Source of the DNA: an uncultured Eubacteriales bacterium
Lineage (GTDB): Bacteria > Bacillota > Clostridia > Oscillospirales > Acutalibacteraceae
Assembly: GCA_900316435.1 (NCBI GenBank)
Contig: ONCY01000010.1
Location: 1-39,477 of the forward strand
Direction: 5' to 3'
DNA length: 39,477 bases
Shown here: one piece after another, positions 1 to 7,198 of the stretch
Position numbering within the stretch: the first letter of the stretch is position 1
Layout: every line of letters begins with the position of its first letter
The notes under the pieces: generated by a model
What the model was told of the DNA's origin: nothing
Database searches by the model: none
Seen by the model: the letters and a program-made list of their open reading frames with translations, nothing else
Made by a program: the position numbers and the translations under genes

Positions 1-1123
1 TGAATACTCTCGGGTCGTTGTAGCAGGTATAGCCGCCGAACAGCTCGTCGGCGCCCTCGCCCGAAAGCACGACCTTTACATAGTGGCTCGCGAGGCGCGA
101 AACAAAGTACAGCGCCACGCACGACGGGTCGGCAAGCGGCTGATCCATGTAGTACTGAACGGTGGGAACGGCGTCCCAGAACTCCTCACTTGAAATAAGG
201 TGGGTGTGATGCTCAACGCCGATAAGCTTGCTAAGGCTTTCAGCCCAGCTTATTTCGTTATATTTTTCGCCGAAATCAAAGCCTACGGTAAAGGTCTTTT
301 GGTCGGCAAAGTAGGTTGAAACGTAGCTTGAATCAACACCCGATGACAAAAAGCAGCCTACTTCAACGTCGGCTATTTTGTGCGCGCTTACCGAGTTGTC
401 GAACACCTTTTCAATCATGTCGACAGCATCTTCTTCGCTCATGTTCTCGTCGGGATTGAATTTAGCTTCAAAGTATCTGGTGGTTTCAACTATTCCGTCC
501 TTGTACCACAGATAGTGACCGGGCAGCAGGCAGTAAACGTCCTCAAAGAAGGTCTCGGGCGGCACCGCGTACTGGAAGGACAGGTAGGTGTCGAGCGCGC
601 GTTTGTTAAAGCGCTTTACAAACTTGGGGTGCTCAAGAATACTTTTGATTTCGCTGGCATATACAAAATCCTCGCCTATCTGGGTGTAGTGCAGGGGCTT
701 GATTCCGAAAAAGTCGCGAGCGATAAAAATTGAGTGGTCGTTTGTGTTATAGATAGCAAAGGTAAACATGCCGCGCAGGCGCGCAAGCAGATCCTCCTGC
801 CACTCTTCAAAGCCGTGAACAAGCACTTCGCTGTCGGCTTCGGTGGCAAATTTATGTCCCTTTTCAATCAATTCCTGACGGATAGCCTTGTAGTTGTAAA
901 TCTCACCGTTAAAGGTGAGCACCAAGGTTTTATCCTCGTTGTAAATAGGCTGATGGCCTGTTTCAAGGTCGATTATAGATAGGCGCCTAAAGCCCATGGC
1001 TATGGTGTCGTCTGTGAAAAAGCCGTCGGAATCCGGTCCGCGGTGAGTAATGACCTCTGTCATTTTGCGGATGGCTTCGTCGCGGTTTTCAAGCTTGCCG
1101 GTAAAGCCGCAAATACCACACAT
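1..1123 (-). CDS. asnB: Asparagine synthase (glutamine-hydrolysing), C-terminus beyond window
   Basis: Converts aspartate and glutamine to asparagine using ATP. The protein begins MCGICGF, so Cys2 is the class II glutamine amidotransferase nucleophile, followed by the typical THRGPDSDG and FNGEIYNY blocks of the N-terminal glutaminase domain. The synthetase domain begins with the ATP pyrophosphate loop LSSGVDSS, and the SGEGADELFGGY motif lies near the window edge. About 374 codons are present; the family is usually 500-620 residues, so the 3' part lies to the left of the window. The start has an AAAGGGG ribosome site. No frameshift is visible. High confidence in family; whether the product is AsnB or an AsnO-type paralogue cannot be told from this part. 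Confidence 0.95.
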   Translation of the reverse strand, partial: MCGICGFTGKLENRDEAIRKMTEVITHRGPDSDGFFTDDTIAMGFRRLSIIDLETGHQPIYNEDKTLVLTFNGEIYNYKAIRQELIEKGHKFATEADSEVLVHGFEEWQEDLLARLRGMFTFAIYNTNDHSIFIARDFFGIKPLHYTQIGEDFVYASEIKSILEHPKFVKRFNKRALDTYLSFQYAVPPETFFEDVYCLLPGHYLWYKDGIVETTRYFEAKFNPDENMSEEDAVDMIEKVFDNSVSAHKIADVEVGCFLSSGVDSSYVSTYFADQKTFTVGFDFGEKYNEISWAESLSKLIGVEHHTHLISSEEFWDAVPTVQYYMDQPLADPSCVALYFVSRLASHYVKVVLSGEGADELFGGYTCYNDPRVF

Positions 1124-1161
1124 ATTTAAAACCCCTTTCAAAGGATATTATACACTGTATT

Positions 1162-1190
1162 ATTATACCATATTGCAAAAGCAAATTCAA
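1162..1190 (-). promoter_or_regulatory. Promoter of the asparagine synthase gene
   Basis: On the minus strand TTGAAT (1190-1185) and TATAAT (1167-1162) are separated by exactly 17 bases, and the -10 lies about 40 bases before the ATG. The resulting leader is too short for a T-box. Confidence 0.6.
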
Positions 1191-1233
1191 CAGCTATGGT
1201 TTTATTTTATCGGGAAATTTGTACCGAAAGCGG

Positions 1234-1262
1234 TTGAATGTTTTATGAAAATCATTTATACT
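1234..1262 (+). promoter_or_regulatory. Promoter of the GH31 glucosidase gene
   Basis: TTGAAT at 1234-1239 and TATACT at 1257-1262 with a 17-base spacer, ending about 37 bases before the ATG at 1300. It is divergent from the asparagine synthase promoter. Confidence 0.5.
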
Positions 1263-1299
1263 GATATTATCCGATAAAACAACGAAAGGACTGTGAGCC

Positions 1300-3015
1300 A
1301 TGATCAAAAAATATACAAGCGGCAACCCGATAGCCACCGAGGCGGTAACGGCGGAGATTCCTTCAAACAGCATTGCCGATTTTCCGTTTGAAAACAGCCT
1401 TAAGGACGGCAAATTCACCTTTACATTTAAAATGGAGCAAAAGGATATTGTTTATGGCCTTGGCGAATCGCCGAGGGGCATAAACAAGCGCGGCTGGGTT
1501 TATGAAAGCTATTGCAGCGACGATCCGTTCCACACCGAAACAAAGCAGTCGCTTTACGCCGCGCATAATTTTATTCTGCTCAGCGGCAGCCGAGAGGTCG
1601 GCATTTTTATAGACTTTCCGTCGCGTGTGCGCTGGGATATAGGCTATACGGTTCAGGACACAGCAGTAATAACAATTGACGGTACGGATTTTGACATTTA
1701 CGTTATTACGGGGGACAAGCCGCTCGATATTATCCGCGAGTTCCGCGCGGCAATAGGCAAGAGCTATATTCCGCCGAAGTGGGCGTTTGGCTATCAGCAG
1801 AGCCGCTGGAGCTACCACAACGCCGAGGCGGTCGACGCGGTAATTGACGGCTATAACAATGCAAAAATTCCGCTCGACTGCGTGTATCTCGACATTGATT
1901 ACATGGACAGCTACAAGGACTTCACCATAAACGAAAGCGCGTTCCCGGATTTTGCCGAGTACGTAAAAGAAAAGCGCGCTCAGGGCATCCACCTCATTCC
2001 GATTATTGACGCGGGCGTAAAAAAAGAGGACGGCTACAGCGTTTATGAGGAGGGCAAGGCAAAGGACTTTTTCTGCAAAAAGGCTGACGGCGAAAACTTT
2101 GAGGCGGGCGTATGGCCGGGCGTCTGCTGCTTCCCCGACTTTCTCAACGCCGACGTAAGGCGTTGGTTCGGCGAAAAATACAAAACGCTGACCGACCTCG
2201 GCATCGACGGCTTCTGGAACGACATGAACGAGCCTGCGCTGTTTTATTCCGTTGAGGGTATCGAAAAGGCGCTTGACAAGGCGGCTGAGCTTAAAGGGAA
2301 AAATTTGGATTTAAGCGGATTTTTTTACCTAAAGGACACCTTTATGGGGCTGTCGAATTCTCAGGAGGACTACGCGCGGATATACCACAACATCAACGGC
2401 GTGGCTGTAAACCATCAGCGCGTCCACAACCTTTACGGCGCTAATATGACAAAGGCGGCTGGCGAGTATTTTGAGCGCGAATTCGGCGAAGGTAAAATCC
2501 TGATGTTCTCGCGCGCTTCATACATAGGAGCTCACCGCTCAAGCGGAATCTGGTTTGGCGACAATCACTCTTGGTGGTCGCACATCCTGCTCAACCTCAA
2601 AATGCTTCCGGCGGCTAACATGTGCGGATTTTTGTACTGCGGCGCCGATTTGGGCGGCTTTAACGAGAACTCAACCCGCGATTTGGTGCTGCGCTTTTTG
2701 GCTCTCGGAGTGTTCACTCCGCTCATGCGCAATCACTCGGCTCTCGGCACACGCGACCAGGAGGGCTACCGCTTTGAGAACCCCGAGGATTTCCGCGATA
2801 TTATTCAGGTGCGCTACCGCCTGATTCCGTATTTATACAGCACGTTTGTAAAGGCGGCGGAAAACAACGGGCTCATCTTCCGTCCGCTCTCGCTCGACTA
2901 TCCCGACGACCCGATTGCGCGCGAGTGCGAAACTCAGCTTATGCTCGGCGATGAGTGCATGATCGCGCCCGTTTACGAGCAGAACGTCAGCGGCAGAAGT
3001 TCCGCTGTTCATTAA
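1300..3015 (+). CDS. GH31 family alpha-glucosidase, 3' end damaged by an internal deletion
   Basis: Predicted cytoplasmic exo-acting alpha-glucosidase. The order of motifs matches GH31 enzymes resembling Ruminococcus obeum Ro-alphaG1 as I recall it: N-terminal beta-sandwich with VYGLGES and GINKRG, a catalytic barrel with WNDMNEP (nucleophile Asp308), and FGDN (acid/base Asp421). No signal peptide. The reading frame is intact to the MIAPVYEQNVSGR block at codon 566, then reads SSAVH and stops. The expected C-terminal continuation EVPLFIKKGRQVPL is present immediately afterwards in another frame (2996-3094). About 36 residues of the beta-domain behind the barrel therefore appear to be deleted out of frame. 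The catalytic domain is complete, but loss of this domain often destabilises such enzymes. Two acetyltransferase genes follow on the same strand. Confidence 0.85.
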   Translation: MIKKYTSGNPIATEAVTAEIPSNSIADFPFENSLKDGKFTFTFKMEQKDIVYGLGESPRGINKRGWVYESYCSDDPFHTETKQSLYAAHNFILLSGSREVGIFIDFPSRVRWDIGYTVQDTAVITIDGTDFDIYVITGDKPLDIIREFRAAIGKSYIPPKWAFGYQQSRWSYHNAEAVDAVIDGYNNAKIPLDCVYLDIDYMDSYKDFTINESAFPDFAEYVKEKRAQGIHLIPIIDAGVKKEDGYSVYEEGKAKDFFCKKADGENFEAGVWPGVCCFPDFLNADVRRWFGEKYKTLTDLGIDGFWNDMNEPALFYSVEGIEKALDKAAELKGKNLDLSGFFYLKDTFMGLSNSQEDYARIYHNINGVAVNHQRVHNLYGANMTKAAGEYFEREFGEGKILMFSRASYIGAHRSSGIWFGDNHSWWSHILLNLKMLPAANMCGFLYCGADLGGFNENSTRDLVLRFLALGVFTPLMRNHSALGTRDQEGYRFENPEDFRDIIQVRYRLIPYLYSTFVKAAENNGLIFRPLSLDYPDDPIARECETQLMLGDECMIAPVYEQNVSGRSSAVH

Positions 3016-3094
3016 AAAGGGCAGGCAGGTTCCGCTGTGCAAGCCCGCTATGCGCACATGCAAGCTAAATACGGAGCTGCTTGAATACATTTAA
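2996..3094 (+). pseudogene. Out-of-frame C-terminal remnant of the GH31 gene
   Basis: Translated from 2996 this stretch gives EVPLFIKKGRQVPLCKPAMR and ends ELLEYI with a stop at 3092-3094. EVPLF(I/R)..G.. is the conserved start of the last strand block of this GH31 subfamily. It lies in a different frame from the main reading frame and has no start of its own, so it is the severed tail of the upstream gene. Confidence 0.75.
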
Positions 3095-3150
3095 TAACCT
3101 TTATCATGTTTTCGGTAGAAGCAAGAAACGATTGAAAAAGGAGATTTGAA

Positions 3151-3600
3151 ATGACGGATTATAAAATTATTACGCTGCGCGAGCAGCCCGAAATAAAAAA
3201 CGCCGCCGCACAGTGGTTCAGCTCAAAATGGGGAGTGCCAAAGGAGGCGTACCTCGAATGCATGGAGGACTACCTCAGCGGAAAAACCGAGTACGGCTGG
3301 TACCTTTGTTTGGACGGCGACAAAATTATCGGCGGCATGGGCGTTATCGAAAACGACTTCCACGAAAGGAAGGACTTGGCGCCGAACGTCTGCGCGGTTT
3401 ATACCGAGCCTGATTACCGCGGAAAGGGTATCGCGGGCAGGCTGCTTGACTATACGGTTGACGACATGAAGTCAAAGCATATTACCCCGATTTACCTGAT
3501 AACCGACCACGTCGGATTTTATGAGCGCTACGGCTGGGAGTTCTTTTGCATGGTACAGGGAAGCGACCCCGAGCCTTCGAGAATGTATATCCACAGATAA
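3151..3600 (+). CDS. GNAT family N-acetyltransferase (cassette copy 1, gene A)
   Basis: A 149-residue single-domain GNAT protein, likely acetyl-CoA dependent; substrate unknown. The acetyl-CoA pyrophosphate-binding motif appears as YRGKGIAGRLL (about residues 91-101), preceded by the VCAVYTEPDYRG strand. A strong AAAAGGAG ribosome site precedes the ATG. It lies 56 bases after the GH31 remnant and 12 bases before a second acetyltransferase, so the two are probably co-transcribed. It is a close paralogue of the minus-strand gene at 30856-31305 (roughly three quarters identical by eye). Confidence 0.85.
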   Translation: MTDYKIITLREQPEIKNAAAQWFSSKWGVPKEAYLECMEDYLSGKTEYGWYLCLDGDKIIGGMGVIENDFHERKDLAPNVCAVYTEPDYRGKGIAGRLLDYTVDDMKSKHITPIYLITDHVGFYERYGWEFFCMVQGSDPEPSRMYIHR

Positions 3601-3612
3601 GGAGAAATTTAT

Positions 3613-4125
3613 ATGTTTAATTTGGAAACCGAAAGATTAATAATTACCGAATTTACACCCGATATGGCGCAGGCGGTTCACGAAAATTCGCTCGACGAGG
3701 ATACCCGCCGCTTTGTGCCCGACGAGGTTTTTGAGACCGTAGAGGACGCGGCCGACGCCATCGATTTTCTGTTGTCGCAGTACGGCGGCACCGACGGCCC
3801 GCTTGTATATCCCGTTTTGCTTAAGGACAGAACAAACATAGGCTATGTTCAGGCTGTTCCGATCGGTGAAGGCGTTTGGGAAGTAGGCTACCACGTCGGC
3901 GGCAAATACACCAAAAACGGCTATGCCACCGAGGCTGTAAAAGCATTTCTTCCCGTTATTATGAAGCGCGTCGGCATTGAGAAAATCGCGGGAATTTGCG
4001 TTGTGGAAAACGTAGCTTCGCAAAAGGTGATGAAAAAATGCGGATTTGTTCACGAGTTCAGCGGCGTTGACAATTACCAGGGCGAACAGAGAGAAATTTG
4101 CAGATACTATTATATGCTTGGCTGA
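3613..4125 (+). CDS. GNAT family N-acetyltransferase, RimJ/RimL type (cassette copy 1, gene B)
   Basis: A 170-residue protein starting with the LETERLIITEFTPDM pattern of RimJ/RimL-like acetyltransferases, which acetylate N-terminal or small-molecule amines; the substrate here is unknown. The acetyl-CoA loop reads KYTKNGYATEAVKAF and the later VENVASQKVMKKCGF segment is the usual alpha4/beta7 signature. GGAGAAATTTAT gives a good ribosome site. It follows gene A by 12 bases. Its stop codon falls inside the first unit of a 22-bp tandem repeat and a terminator follows. A paralogue with the same partner gene lies at 30326-30838 on the minus strand. Confidence 0.87.
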   Translation: MFNLETERLIITEFTPDMAQAVHENSLDEDTRRFVPDEVFETVEDAADAIDFLLSQYGGTDGPLVYPVLLKDRTNIGYVQAVPIGEGVWEVGYHVGGKYTKNGYATEAVKAFLPVIMKRVGIEKIAGICVVENVASQKVMKKCGFVHEFSGVDNYQGEQREICRYYYMLG

Positions 4126-4159
4126 AATGAAAAAGGAGCTTGGCTGAAATGAAAAAGGA
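4116..4159 (+). repeat. Two tandem 22-bp direct repeats across the end of the acetyltransferase gene
   Basis: Positions 4116-4137 and 4138-4159 are identical, each beginning GCTTGGCTGAAATG; the first six bases recur at 4160-4165. The first unit contains the stop codon of the preceding gene, so the duplication leaves the protein unchanged and pushes the terminator downstream. Confidence 0.9.
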
Positions 4160-4160
4160 G

Positions 4161-4207
4161 CTTGGTTCAAAACTCGAAATCGAGATTTTGAGCCAAGCCC
4201 TGTTTTT
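4161..4207 (+). terminator. Intrinsic terminator after the acetyltransferase pair
   Basis: CTTGGTTCAAAACTCG pairs with CGAGATTTTGAGCCAAG, with one G-U pair and one bulge, around an AAAT loop. CCCTGTTTTTAC follows. Confidence 0.8.
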
Positions 4208-4255
4208 ACTTTATAAGAAACTCGCTTTCAAAGGCGGCGAGAGTGCTCAACGGAA

Positions 4256-5182
4256 TTAATATTTTCCGTCCAAAAAGTCCCGCAGGCGTTTTGAGTGCGA
4301 TTCGTTGTGGATCAGCCTGCCGCAGGATCTTTCACGCAAAAACCGTACAGCCTCGCTTCGCGCAACGCTCATGCGGTAAAGGGGCTTTTCCTCAAGCTGT
4401 TCGTCGCTGAGGTAGATTATCTCGCGGTGAACGCCCATTGCCTCCAGCGCTTCCTCGGCGTTTTGCGTAAATTCCTCGCGCAGACCGGAAAAGCTGTATA
4501 GATATGTTGCGGAGTCATCGCCGGTGAAAAGCTCTATAGCGCACCTGCCGTCGCCGAACGCCGCAGTCCAGTAAAGCTCGGGGTGTTCCGTTCTGAATAG
4601 TCCGCAGTGGGTAAACGGAGCGGTAGGATTAAGCGCGGAAAGCGCTTTTTTTCTTTTGCTTTTTGTGTTCTGAGCCGCCTTTTGCGCTCTTTCGGCAAAG
4701 GGCTTTGTGTCATAGCCCATGCGCCCTACGGTGTAAGTTGCGCCCGACTGCATGGTTATGTTAAGCAGATAGCCGTCAAGCTTTATCTCGCGGGTAAAGC
4801 ACAGCGGTATGCGAATCGAGCGGCAGTTGAGCGGAAGAATGCAAATTGCGTCAGGCAGTAAGAATATGATCCCTCTGCCTTTTTCCTGAGAAAACGCGTA
4901 TTCGCCTTCGCAGCGCATTATCGGTTCTTCCTCGGCAAAAAGCGCTTCCATGCCCCTGTCTGTAAAGCATTGGGTCAGCTCCTCAAGGAAGCCGTCGTAG
5001 GAGAACCCCAGCATTGAAACCTCGATCTCGCCGTCGGATGAGGTTTGGATATACACGCGGTGGTTTTTGGGGCGTATTGAAACAAAATCGGCAAAGTCAA
5101 TGAACTTTGCGCCTATTTTAAGTCCCTCGCGCTCAATAGAAAGCTCGGCTGCGTGCCCTAAGGCCTCTCCGTTGTACTTCAT
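4256..5182 (-). CDS. Hypothetical protein, possible PH-like domains
   Basis: A 308-residue soluble protein with no signal peptide or membrane segment. I do not recognise the family. The first ~170 residues alternate beta strands and end in a helix, with phrases such as FADFVSIRPKNHRVYI and LKIGAKFIDFADF that recall bacterial PH-like domains. A second strand-rich unit follows (IIFLLPDAICILPLN, REIKLDGYLLNITMQSG). The C-terminal ~110 residues form a different domain containing WTAAFGDGRCAIELFTG. The start ATG overlaps the stop codon of the upstream zinc-ribbon gene (TGATG), indicating translational coupling. Function unknown; a role beside the zinc-ribbon partner is inferred only from that coupling. 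Confidence 0.7.
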   Translation of the reverse strand: MKYNGEALGHAAELSIEREGLKIGAKFIDFADFVSIRPKNHRVYIQTSSDGEIEVSMLGFSYDGFLEELTQCFTDRGMEALFAEEEPIMRCEGEYAFSQEKGRGIIFLLPDAICILPLNCRSIRIPLCFTREIKLDGYLLNITMQSGATYTVGRMGYDTKPFAERAQKAAQNTKSKRKKALSALNPTAPFTHCGLFRTEHPELYWTAAFGDGRCAIELFTGDDSATYLYSFSGLREEFTQNAEEALEAMGVHREIIYLSDEQLEEKPLYRMSVARSEAVRFLRERSCGRLIHNESHSKRLRDFLDGKY

Positions 5183-5928
5183 CAGAGTTTAGCGCCGCAT
5201 TCGCCGCAGAACTTCATTCCCGGCTCGTTTTCAAAGCCGCATTCGGGGCACTTGCCCGATTTTGCCATTGGTGAGCCGCACTCGCCGCAGAATTTAAGTC
5301 CGAGCGCGACCTGAGCTCCGCAGTTCGGGCACCGGTTTGTGCCGAGGGGTGCTCCGCAGTTGTTGCAGAACTTTCCGTTGCCTGCGGGTTTTCCGCACTT
5401 GGGGCATACCGTGGTGCGGGTTTCAAGCTTGCCCTGCCAAACGGTAGCGGTCTCCGCCGCCTCGTCGATGTTGCGGCGCATAGCCTCGTTGCGGGCTTTG
5501 GCTACATAGCTTGCCTCACGGGGAGCGCATTCGGTGCAAAGGCCTTCATCTTCGTTCCAGCAGTCGTCGCACACCCATCTGTTGCAGCTCGGGCATTTTT
5601 TGAAATTAGGCTTTACTTCTTCCTGAGCGGCGTCAAACGCCGCCTCATGCTCTTTTCTCCACTGGGGAGATTCCCCTTCAAAACGGCTGCCGGTTACGGA
5701 AGCTCCGCGCTCCATAGCCCATCCCGCTTCAGCGGCCTTTCCGCCGAAAAGGGAGCCCAGCCCCGAGGCAAAGCTGCCGAAACGCTCGGACTTTTTCTTC
5801 TTCTTGTATGTTGTAGAGCTTACAAACGTACTCTTAAAGCCGTTTCCGCAGCAGTCGCAGAAAAATTCAAACTGAAAACCGGCTTCGGTCGATAAATCGT
5901 TGTGATTTCGAGTAAAAGAATGCAGCAT
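5182..5928 (-). CDS. Multi-zinc-ribbon protein (double zinc ribbon repeats)
   Basis: A 248-residue cytoplasmic protein carrying about ten cysteine pairs: CDCC near residue 25, CPSC, CDDC and CTEC in the middle, then CPKC/CNNC, CPNC/CGEC and CPEC/CGEC. The last six pairs form three consecutive zinc ribbons of the type CPxCG-x(n)-FCGxCG. Between the first pair and the rest is a lysine-rich (KKKKK), glycine/alanine-rich segment. It heads a two-gene operon with the PH-like protein. The start has AAGGAG seven bases upstream. Such proteins usually act as scaffolds or nucleic-acid or protein adaptors; the exact role is unknown. Confidence 0.8.
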   Translation of the reverse strand: MLHSFTRNHNDLSTEAGFQFEFFCDCCGNGFKSTFVSSTTYKKKKKSERFGSFASGLGSLFGGKAAEAGWAMERGASVTGSRFEGESPQWRKEHEAAFDAAQEEVKPNFKKCPSCNRWVCDDCWNEDEGLCTECAPREASYVAKARNEAMRRNIDEAAETATVWQGKLETRTTVCPKCGKPAGNGKFCNNCGAPLGTNRCPNCGAQVALGLKFCGECGSPMAKSGKCPECGFENEPGMKFCGECGAKL

Positions 5929-5958
5929 ATTAATACTCCTTTACAAATTTATATGAGC

Positions 5959-5987
5959 ATTATAGCAAAAATCATTTATCATGTCTA
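5959..5987 (-). promoter_or_regulatory. Promoter of the zinc-ribbon operon
   Basis: On the minus strand TAGACA (5987-5982) and TATAAT (5964-5959) with a 17-base spacer, about 30 bases upstream of the ATG at 5928. Confidence 0.55.
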
Positions 5988-6092
5988 ATATTTAAGAGCT
6001 TAAAAATACAGCACTATAGAGTTAATGCAAGGGGTTGCCGCGGAGTGTTCCTTCCCTTAAATAAAAATGACAAGAAAACTTTGCAAAAACTG

Positions 6093-6121
6093 TTGACAAG
6101 TAAACTTGGCAGTGGTATAAT
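6093..6121 (+). promoter_or_regulatory. Consensus promoter of the membrane protein/XRE pair
   Basis: TTGACA at 6093-6098 and TATAAT at 6116-6121, both perfect, with a 17-base spacer. The spacer contains an operator-like palindrome. Confidence 0.85.
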
Positions 6122-6145
6122 ACAGACATACCAAGTAAACTTGGC
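6097..6145 (+). promoter_or_regulatory. Two identical palindromic operators for the XRE regulator
   Basis: CAAGTAAACTTGGC occurs at 6097-6110, between the -35 and -10 boxes, and again at 6132-6145, downstream of the -10. Each core is an inverted repeat CAAGT-AA-ACTTG; the second is the fuller CCAAGT-AA-ACTTGG. The start-to-start spacing is 35 bases. The placement fits repression by a dimeric HTH protein, most simply the product of the second gene of this operon. Confidence 0.75.
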
Positions 6146-6168
6146 GAAACACGAAAGGAGTTTTTGTA

Positions 6169-6495
6169 ATGAATAAAGAGGAAATTTTGAAAAAAGCTCG
6201 GTCCGAGGGCAAAGAAAAGGATCTGCCCGACATCGAGGCTCAAAAAAGCGGCGCTTGGGCTGCCTATATAATCGGCGTGCTTCTGCTTATCGCGGTCGAC
6301 ACCGTAAACGGCTTTGTTCTGCATTATGTAAACAGGGGAGCGGACTTTGCGCTGTTTACAATGGCGTTTGTTGTTTTCCTTATAAAGTACATCAGGCTCA
6401 GAAAGCGGCACGAGCTTATTGTTGCTATAATTTGGGGCGTTTTGGCGGCTTCAATGCTTGCCGTGTGGATCATGCAGTTAGCAGGTGTTATGTGA
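6169..6495 (+). CDS. Small membrane protein, DUF6442-like
   Basis: A 108-residue protein with a charged N-terminus (NKEEILKKARSEGKEKDLPD) and three predicted membrane helices: about residues 30-48 (AAYIIGVLLLIAVDTV), 58-73 (FALFTMAFVVFLI) and 84-104 (LIVAIIWGVLAASMLAVWI). The arrangement resembles the DUF6442 family, commonly found beside a small XRE regulator; this assignment is from memory. AAAGGAG lies eight bases before the ATG. The next gene starts two bases after the stop. Function unknown. Confidence 0.75.
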   Translation: MNKEEILKKARSEGKEKDLPDIEAQKSGAWAAYIIGVLLLIAVDTVNGFVLHYVNRGADFALFTMAFVVFLIKYIRLRKRHELIVAIIWGVLAASMLAVWIMQLAGVM

Positions 6496-6496
6496 T

Positions 6497-6706
6497 ATGG
6501 ATAACGAACTGATACTTAAAAACAATTTAGCCTCGGCAAGAAAGAAAAAGCACCTTTCTCAGGCTGACTTGGCAAAGCTTACGGGCGTGTCGCGCAACAC
6601 AATAAGCTCGATCGAAACGGGGCAGTTCAACCCCACGGCAAAGCTGGCGCTGATTCTGTGCATTGCGCTTGACAAAAAGTTTGAGGAGCTTTTCTACTTT
6701 GGATAA
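6497..6706 (+). CDS. XRE-family HTH transcriptional regulator
   Basis: A 69-residue single HTH_3 domain beginning MDNELILKNNLASARKKK. The helix-turn-helix is SQADLAKLTGVSRNTISSIE, followed by TGQFNPTAKLALILCIALDKKFEELF, as in the YozG/short Cro-like group. No other domain is present. I chose the ATG at 6497 because it follows the upstream stop by one base; a GTG at 6485 would add four residues. It is probably the repressor acting on the two palindromes at the shared promoter. Confidence 0.9.
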   Translation: MDNELILKNNLASARKKKHLSQADLAKLTGVSRNTISSIETGQFNPTAKLALILCIALDKKFEELFYFG

Positions 6707-6713
6707 AAACTAA

Positions 6714-6762
6714 TAACAAGAATGGGCTGTCGATGTTATATCGGCAGCCCTTGTTGTTTATA
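6714..6762. terminator. Bidirectional terminator between convergent genes
   Basis: GGGCTGTCGAT and ATCGGCAGCCC form an 11-bp stem around GTTAT, extended by outer AACAAG/TTGTTG pairing. A T-rich run follows on the plus strand and the TTTTTAT of the opposite strand follows on the minus, so it can serve both the regulator and the potassium channel gene. Confidence 0.75.
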
Positions 6763-6763
6763 A

Positions 6764-7198
6764 TCATTGCTTTTTCTTCTGATACTCTTTAACGCGCCGC
6801 GACAAATCCTCAAGCTCCTCCTTTGACAGCTCGGGAAGATGCTCAAGCTCGTCCATAAACTTGCGCGTGCTTTCCTCCTTGCGCGAACGCGCCAAGTCCG
6901 TAAAGAAGCTGGTGACAACAGCCGTGAATATCGCGATCACGGCAACCGAGTAAACCGACAAAATAACGGTGATTATCCTGCCGACGATTGTTACGGCGTG
7001 GTAATCTCCGTAACCTATCGTAGTGGCCGACGCAAAGCAGAACCAAAGGCTGTCGCCATAGCTGTTGATATACGGCTCCCAAATCCAAATCGGAAGCGCC
7101 GCTATAAAAAACCACAGCAAATAGCCGCTGATTATTTTGTCGGCTCCAGCGGTTCTAAAGGCGTTGATAAGCATTCTTCGTGTTTGTTTTTTCCTCAT
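6764..7198 (-). CDS. Two-transmembrane potassium channel
   Basis: A 144-residue Ion_trans_2 protein. Membrane helix 1 spans about residues 22-40 (IISGYLLWFFIAALPIWIW), the pore carries the selectivity filter TTIGYGD (59-65), and helix 2 spans about 70-96. A charged cytoplasmic tail follows (ARSRKEE..., LPELSKEELEDLSRRVKEY), with no RCK domain and no voltage sensor. It presumably forms a tetramer conducting K+. It is transcribed alone toward the XRE gene. A dedicated K+ uptake system (24728-26723) is also in the window but not linked. Confidence 0.9.
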   Translation of the reverse strand: MRKKQTRRMLINAFRTAGADKIISGYLLWFFIAALPIWIWEPYINSYGDSLWFCFASATTIGYGDYHAVTIVGRIITVILSVYSVAVIAIFTAVVTSFFTDLARSRKEESTRKFMDELEHLPELSKEELEDLSRRVKEYQKKKQ

